NCBI GenBank assembly: GCA_029931535.1
Contig: JAQPZY010001344.1
Coordinates: 1,405,501-1,469,500 of the forward strand
Direction: 5' to 3'
DNA: 64,000 bases
Origin: Margaritifera margaritifera
Taxonomy: Eukaryota; Mollusca; Bivalvia; Unionida; Margaritiferidae
Positions 58,374 through 64,000 of the stretch are shown here, piece after piece (the first letter of the stretch is position 1; the number at the start of each line of letters is the position of its first letter). A program made the translations under genes and the position numbers. The notes under the pieces were generated by a model. That model searched no databases, was not told where the DNA came from, and worked only from the letters and a program-made list of their open reading frames with translations.

Positions 58374-58744
58374 TGAAAATTAAAATGTAGGTTACCTATG
58401 TGAGTTACAAATTAAGGCACTTAGTTACCAAGCCATTTTAATTTTGCCTCATGGCAAATAATAACAAATAATATTTGAGCACTTTCGAAATTATTATATG
58501 TTTAACGGTCGGATGCTTGAAACAAAGTGAATTTAAAATAGATTTGCTTCAAGAACTCGTTGATACATTTAAAGATGTCTACAGCATTGTAGTCTGTGTA
58601 CCCAATAGCATAGTGCTGTATATACCTTAAAATAGTTTTTTATTCAAATTATTGATGTATCACTATATGTTCATTAGGTATCACACGTCAATGCGACATT
58701 AATTACATAGTGGTGCGGTCTACTATTATTCTCAAGCACTCGGT
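58374..58744. other. Unique DNA, nothing recognised
   Basis: About 370 bp of AT-rich sequence after the retrotransposon. Confidence 0.6.
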
Positions 58745-59029
58745 AAAGATTCAAACACGTGCCGCCACTGTTACAGACCTCGTATTTGATTTCACTCTCG
58801 TGGTAAAATTGCACGCGTTTCCAGAAACATACTTCTTCCTGCACAGCAAGGTTCACCTCATGGTAAGAACATCAAACAAAAATTGCCAATTAAGTCGAAC
58901 AATTCCTCGTCCAAAAACGATATCCTTCATTTATTGCAGAACTCCGACAAAAAGGTTATTGCCCCATCGTCAATTACACGTAGCATTATTGATATATTAC
59001 ACAGATACATTAACTTTGTTTGTCGAATG
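58745..59029 (+). repeat. Unnamed dispersed repeat, copy C
   Basis: Shares TTGCACGCGTTTCCAGAAAC, GCACAGCAAGGTTCAC, CATCAAACAAAAATTGCCAA and the ending TGTCGAATG with copies at 20605 and 34330. Copy C also aligns upstream with copy A (ACAGACCTC versus GTAGACCTC). The 106-codon open frame over it is not conserved in the other copies. Confidence 0.55.
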
Positions 59030-59347
59030 ATTTGTTTGTCGAATTGACGCATCGATAATATGTTACATGCTTGATATTAATTAGGAAGTTATATTAGCGA
59101 CTATCGCCTACTTAACCAGCAATATACAACATACGAAGATAGTAGTTAATTGGTTTTCAAATAATTTTTGCGTCTTTTGCCATTTAAATGTTATCTGTTT
59201 TAAAACAATGAAAAGGCTGCGTTACGCCGTCATCAATCGCAAAATAGAGCATGAGTTTCATTATTTATCAAATGTCAACAGCTATCTCAGTAGCAAGTTC
59301 AAACACGCAAATCACGCTGTGTTTGAGTTCACCTTAGAAATTGCTTA
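59030..59347. other. Unique DNA, nothing recognised
   Basis: About 320 bp with no recognised feature. Confidence 0.6.
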
Positions 59348-59620
59348 GTTTACTGCAGTTGCGTAGCAAGAAATTCTGGCGCCCGCACCCCCCCCCAAAA
59401 AAAAAAAAAAAAAAAAAAACACACACAAAAAAAACAAAGCAAAACAACAAACAAACAAACAAACAAAAAAACTATATTCCTGGGCCACCTCCTAATACAA
59501 AATATAAAAAGTTGTTTGAGGGAAATTTTGGGTCCGCACTGGGCATTTATCCCCCCCCCCCCCCTACTCTCCGGCAGATGCTTGGGTTGTTTGGACGGTT
59601 GCTACACCACTGAGTTACTG
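59348..59620. mobile_element. Non-autonomous hAT-like MITE (59356-59612) with imperfect 8-bp target duplication
   Basis: The left end reads CAGTTGCGTAGCAAG and the right end in reverse is CAGTGGTGTAGCAACC, matching at most of the first 14 positions. CAGTGGCGTAGC-type ends are characteristic of many hAT elements. Flanking 8-mers GTTTACTG (59348-59355) and AGTTACTG (59613-59620) share 6 of 8 bases. Inside are a poly(C)-poly(A) tract (59390-59480) and a second C-run (59552-59565). No transposase is encoded, and the open frames here come from the homopolymers. Confidence 0.65.
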
Positions 59621-59726
59621 ATATATGCTCAAAAACGATATTGTATAAAATCAAAATTTGTGATTCTTATTAATAAATGGTCTCAGATGCAACATCAAAT
59701 CCATTTTGTCTGCTATTATTAATCCA

Positions 59727-60277
59727 TCCTCTTGTCTCTTTCATGGTCGCTATAACTCACCATACATCCTCTTGTCTTTTTCAGAGCCGCTATAACTCAC
59801 CATACATCCTTTTGTCTCTTTTAGGGCCGCTATAACTCACCATACATCCTCTTGTCTCTTTCAGAGCCGCTATAACTCACCATACATCCTCTTGTCTCTT
59901 TTAGGGCCGCTATAACTCACCATACATCCTCTTGTCTCATTTAGAGCCGCTATAACTCACCATACATCCTCTTGTCTCTTTCAGAGCCACTATAACTCAC
60001 CATACATCCTCTTGTCTCTTTTAGGGCCGCTATAACTCACCATACATCCTCTTGTCTCTTTCAGAGCCGCTATAACTCACCATACATCCTCTTGTCTCTT
60101 TTAGGGCCGCTATAACTCACCATACATCCTCTTGTCTCTTTCAGAGCCACTATAACTCACCATACATCCTCTTGTCTCATTTAGAGCCGCTATAACTCAC
60201 CATACATCCTCTTGTCTCTTTCAGGGCCGCTATAACTCACCATACATCCTCTTGTCTCTTTTAGGGCCACTATAACT
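59727..60277. repeat. Minisatellite, 40-bp unit, ~13.7 copies, partly as 80-bp dimers
   Basis: CATCCTCTTGTCTCTTTCAG followed by AGCCGCTATAACTCACCATA recurs at exact 40-bp spacing. Units with TTTTAGGGCCGC and TTTCAGAGCCGC partly alternate. Each unit contains a pyrimidine tract followed by CAG or TAG, resembling an intron 3' end. Confidence 0.97.
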
Positions 60278-61189
60278 CCAAGATCGTTATGCACATCAGC
60301 TTTCAAGGGCAAATTGAATTCCAAGGCAGCAAAGCACTAGCCCAGGTTAGGAAAGTATTAAAAAAGATTACAATCGCACTCAAACAAAACCAACGGAGAC
60401 AAAATTGTCTCAATGAATACTTCTTCGATGAACAGCGTTTGGACAATAAATATTTCGTTTGGAAACCAGTGAGACTTATTTGCTATTACGTATGTTGATT
60501 TAGTGCCATACTTGTCTTTTACTATTATCAATTGGCCGCTTATAACACACTTAAATTCTCTAGATCGCATGCTGTGTGAGGATTAACGTCAGGGTAATTA
60601 GCCTATATGCAGTTTATAACCAACCGTATAGGTGGAAATTTTCCCTTAAGGTATACTTTTCTAGTCATAGATAAAGAAGACAAAAGGCCGAGGGAATAAT
60701 TGCGTCTGTAATTGAATGCAGAAATTGACTTTGACATAAGTCTTCTTAACCAAATGTATCGTTGCGGGAATACTTTACAACTGAATGTAAGACAGCACAT
60801 TATTTGGCCGTGACCTGTGTACAAGGGATAGAATCCGTCATGTCAAAAAGAAAACAATATAAAAAATATGTCAAATGAAAGAAACATCATCAGCTAATTG
60901 GCTTGAAATCGAAGAAAAGAATATAAAAGGGTTATTAATGGAAACGATTGTACCTATTTTCCCTTTAAAAGGTAAGGAGAAAGCTCTTTTACAGTATAGT
61001 TAGAGTGACCTGTAGAAAGGAGATAAGTTACAATTGGTGAAAGATCAATATCACGGAAGGGGATACGAGTATGGTTTTTGATAGGAAATTAATGGTGTAT
61101 CGAAACCAAAACAATAACAAATTCTGGAGTGTGTCTATAATTCTGATAAGATATGTTGATTTCTAGTAATATCATATGGTCTTTAAACA
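60278..61189. other. Unique DNA, nothing recognised
   Basis: The plus frame 60289-60498 and minus frames 60358-60570 and 60603-60824 show no known domain. None has a convincing gene context. Confidence 0.6.
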
Positions 61190-61255
61190 TTGTGTACAAA
61201 ATATATGCATATGTGTACAAAATATAGGCATATGTGTACAAAATATAGGCATATA
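61190..61255. repeat. 21-bp tandem repeat, ~3 copies
   Basis: ATGTGTACAAAATATAGGCAT recurs at 61211 and 61232, with a first diverged copy from 61190. Confidence 0.9.
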
Positions 61256-61533
61256 ACTCATTAAGAGGACATAGATAAGTAACCACAAAACGATTAAATT
61301 ATCTCTGATTATCCAAACTCTTATGTAAACACTAATATTTTTCCAGATAACTTGTATTAACAAATTACAACTGATTGAGATACCGATACACTGAAATTCA
61401 TTTCAAGATTATCTGCATCCAGACACAAACACACACACACACAGACACACACACTGTAGTTTGTGGTAAACACGCATGTATCTTTCCATCTGCGTTATAA
61501 TCCGTGGATATCATTAATTAATCTTCAAAATTC
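61256..61533. other. Unique linker with a short CA tract
   Basis: ACACAC-rich sequence at 61424-61453; otherwise featureless. Confidence 0.7.
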
Positions 61534-61650
61534 GCATTACTGTCCCATGCTATTTAGCTCCTCATTACTGTCCCATGTTATTTAGCTCCTCATTACTGTC
61601 CCATGTTATTTAGCTCCACATTACTGTCCCATGCTACTTAGCTCCTCATT
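61534..61650. repeat. 28-bp tandem repeat, ~4 copies
   Basis: CATTACTGTCCCATGTTATT followed by TAGCTCCT recurs at 61535, 61563, 61591 and 61619. Confidence 0.95.
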
Positions 61651-61659
61651 ACTCGAATT

Positions 61660-63375
61660 GTACAGTGTATGCATGGAGCTGTGCATTGTATACATGGAAT
61701 TTTACATTGCAAACAGGGATTGTACATTGTATATATTGGATTTTACATTGCATAAATGGGATTTAACATTGAATAGATTGTAGTGTACGTCCTATACATG
61801 GGATTTTACATATTATACAGGGAGTGTACATTGTATACATTTGATTGTACATTTTATACATCTAATTGTACAGTGCATATATGGGATTTTACAGTGTATA
61901 CATGGCATTTTACGTTGCATTCATGGCTTTTTACATTGTATATATGGGCTTTTACATTGTCGACATGGGATTTTACATTGTGTGCATGAGATGTTACATT
62001 GTACACGTGGAATTTTACATTGTGTACATGGCAATTCACATTGTATACATAGAACTTTACACTGTATACATGGAATATTTTACATTGTATACATGGGATT
62101 TTACATTGTATACATGGGATTGTACATTGTATGCAGATGATTGTAGATTGTATACATTTAATATTACGTTGTATACATGAAATTTTACATTGTATACATG
62201 GGATTTTACGTTGCATACAATAATTTTACATTGTATACGTAGGATGTTTCATTGTATAGATGGGATTCTACATTGTATACTTGGGGTCTTACATTGCATA
62301 CATGAGATTGTGCATTGTATACATGGGATTTTACATTGTATAAATGGGATTTTACGTTGTATACATGGGATTGTACATTGTCTAAATGGGAGTTTACATT
62401 CTATACATGCAATTGTACAGTGTATACATGGGATTTTACATTGTATACATGCAAGTTTACATTGTATCAATATTGTATACATTGGATTGTACACTGTATA
62501 CATGGGTCTTTACATTGCATACAGGGATTGTACATTGAATACATTAGATTTTACATTGCATACATGGGATTTGACATTGTATACATGAGATGTTACAACG
62601 TATACATGGGATTTTACATTGTATACATGGGATTGTAAATTGGATACATTGTATTTTGCATTGTATACATGCGATTGTACATTGTTTACATACGATTTTA
62701 CATTGTATACATGGGATTGTACATTGTATACATGGGATTGTACACTGTATACATCGGATTTTACATTGTGTACATGGGATTGTACATTTTATTCATGGGA
62801 ATTTACATGGGATTGTACACTGCATACATCGGATTTTACATTGTATACATGGGATTGTACATTTTATTCATGGGAATTTACATGGAATTGTACATTTTAT
62901 ACATAGGATTTTTTCATTGTGTACATGGCATTTTATATTGCATACATGGGAGTGTACATTGCTTACATGGGACTTGACATTGTATACATGGGATTTTACA
63001 TTGTGTACATGGGATTTTACATTGTACATATGGGATTGTACATTGTTTACATGGGATTTTACATTGTTTTCATGGGATTTTACATTGTTTACATGGGATT
63101 GTACATGGTATACATGTAATTTTACATTGCGTACATGGAATTTTACATTGTATACATGGGATTGTACATTGTATACATGGGATTGTACATTGTGTACATG
63201 GGATTTATATTGTGTACATGGGATTTTACACTGCATACATGGAATTTTACATTGTATACATGTGATTGTACATTGCATACATGGGATTTTACATTGTGTA
63301 CATGGGATTTTACATTGTATGCATGGGATGTTACATTGCATACATGGGATTTTACATTGTATACATGGAATTTTG
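61660..63375. repeat. Minisatellite, 21-bp unit, ~80 copies
   Basis: TACATGGGATTTTACATTGT recurs at 21-bp spacing (63124, 63145). TTTTAC and TTGTAC versions are interspersed, as are GTATAC and GTGTAC. The 7-codon unit keeps frames open on both strands for up to 265 codons, with His/Cys/Ile- or Tyr/Met-rich heptapeptides that are artefacts. There is local repetition of a composite near 62740-62900 (CATTTTATTCATGGGAATTT occurs twice, about 90 bp apart). Confidence 0.97.
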
Positions 63376-64000
63376 AGATATGCTTGAAAGATAATCCCAT
63401 TTTCCCATTTTATTTGTATTTGAATGGAACCTATGTATCTTGTAGAAGAGAAATATAATAGTTTCTTTTCATATTGTGTCATTAGTCGTAACAGTTAGTA
63501 TTAAAATATTGAGATTGATGGACCTTGGATATTTTTGTGTTTTTACATCCTGTATAGAGGATACGAGAGCATAAAACATAATATTGAACAAATTACCAAA
63601 CCAGCAAAACTAGGGTGTATTTTTATGTAAATCATTCAAAGTTTCTAGACCACTAATATGTATGTGTATCACCATCTCGTATAGGCATACAAAACATTAC
63701 AAATCAAAATTAAGAACATTAAGAATCAAAATGAAAATGAAATACTGGGCCATACTGGGCCAGAGCGAAATTTCAAATAGTTCCATCGTAAATAAATAAA
63801 TACATTGATAAATTAAAATTCCAGTTCTCTCTATTTATCTACCACTCTAAAATTACTTGACCGGTCAGATTCGAGTATTTAACTAGAATTGGCCAGTCAG
63901 ACTATGAAGACAAATACAAGTGCAAAACACAAACTAACACGACTAGTCATATAACAACATTAAAAGATTAGTGTTTGTTTGCAAGGTAAAACAATGGGAT
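63376..64000. other. Unique AT-rich DNA, nothing recognised
   Basis: No gene, array or known element to the window end. Confidence 0.65.

Noticed and set aside
62590..63387. Cys/His-rich frames suggesting a metal-binding protein
   Set aside because: The Cys and His residues are products of the 21-bp TACATGGGATTTTACATTGT unit and appear in several frames on both strands.

Overview
The window looks like non-coding intergenic or deep-intronic DNA from an animal, probably a mollusc or other lophotrochozoan. The DNA is AT-rich. It holds tRNA-derived SINEs ending in a TGCCGTAAAAC-type tail, a degenerate GGTCAAGGTCA-type interspersed repeat that I associate with mollusc genomes, hAT-like MITEs, many microsatellites and one intact-length Ty3/gypsy-type LTR retrotransposon. 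I see no bacterial gene organisation, CRISPR array, tRNA or rRNA gene, and no host protein-coding exon that I can support. The mollusc assignment is an inference.

The main property of the window is its density of minisatellites. About 35 arrays with mostly unrelated 17-60 bp units occupy roughly a third or more of the 64 kb (hand estimate about 23 kb). Larger ones are at 1441-2625 (46 bp), 4985-5565 (38 bp), 5602-7326 (42 bp), 18340-19505 (31 bp), 24117-25480 (37 bp), 26917-27790 (24 bp), 30085-31372 (19 bp), 37795-39768 (28 bp), 49410-50735 (44 bp), 50938-51826 (27 bp) and 61660-63375 (21 bp). Three of them (18340, 24117, 49410) contain a second, higher-order period of about 526, 444 and 483 bp. 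Most long open frames in the window are by-products of repeat units that lack stop codons, not genes. One array (4607-4930) lies inside a SINE and its unit matches SINE body sequence, so its origin can be read directly.

The only substantial protein gene is on the minus strand at 51861-58369. It is an LTR retrotransposon with 753/752-bp LTRs that differ by a single A, a TAAT target duplication, a polypurine tract and a 1470-codon Gag-Pol frame. Its domain order is SAP-like/coiled coil/SCAN-like Gag, CCHC knuckle, protease, integrase, then reverse transcriptase and RNase H. The sequence is gypsy-like but integrase precedes reverse transcriptase, which is the arrangement known for the Gmr1 group. 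The copy is young by its LTRs, yet it carries an in-frame TAG inside RNase H and a Cys in place of Tyr in the RT YxDD box.

Other mobile or dispersed sequences are three tRNA-SINE copies (4523, 9290, 21815), two hAT-like MITEs with 8-bp target duplications (20030-20299 and 59356-59612), three diverged copies of an unnamed ~250-bp repeat (20605, 34330, 58745), a ~1.8-kb segment between two TA arrays with a CCAAT/TATA promoter that may be a solo LTR (40777-42569), and a ~140-bp inverted-repeat element (46254-46395). The remaining stretches are unique AT-rich DNA in which I see nothing definable.
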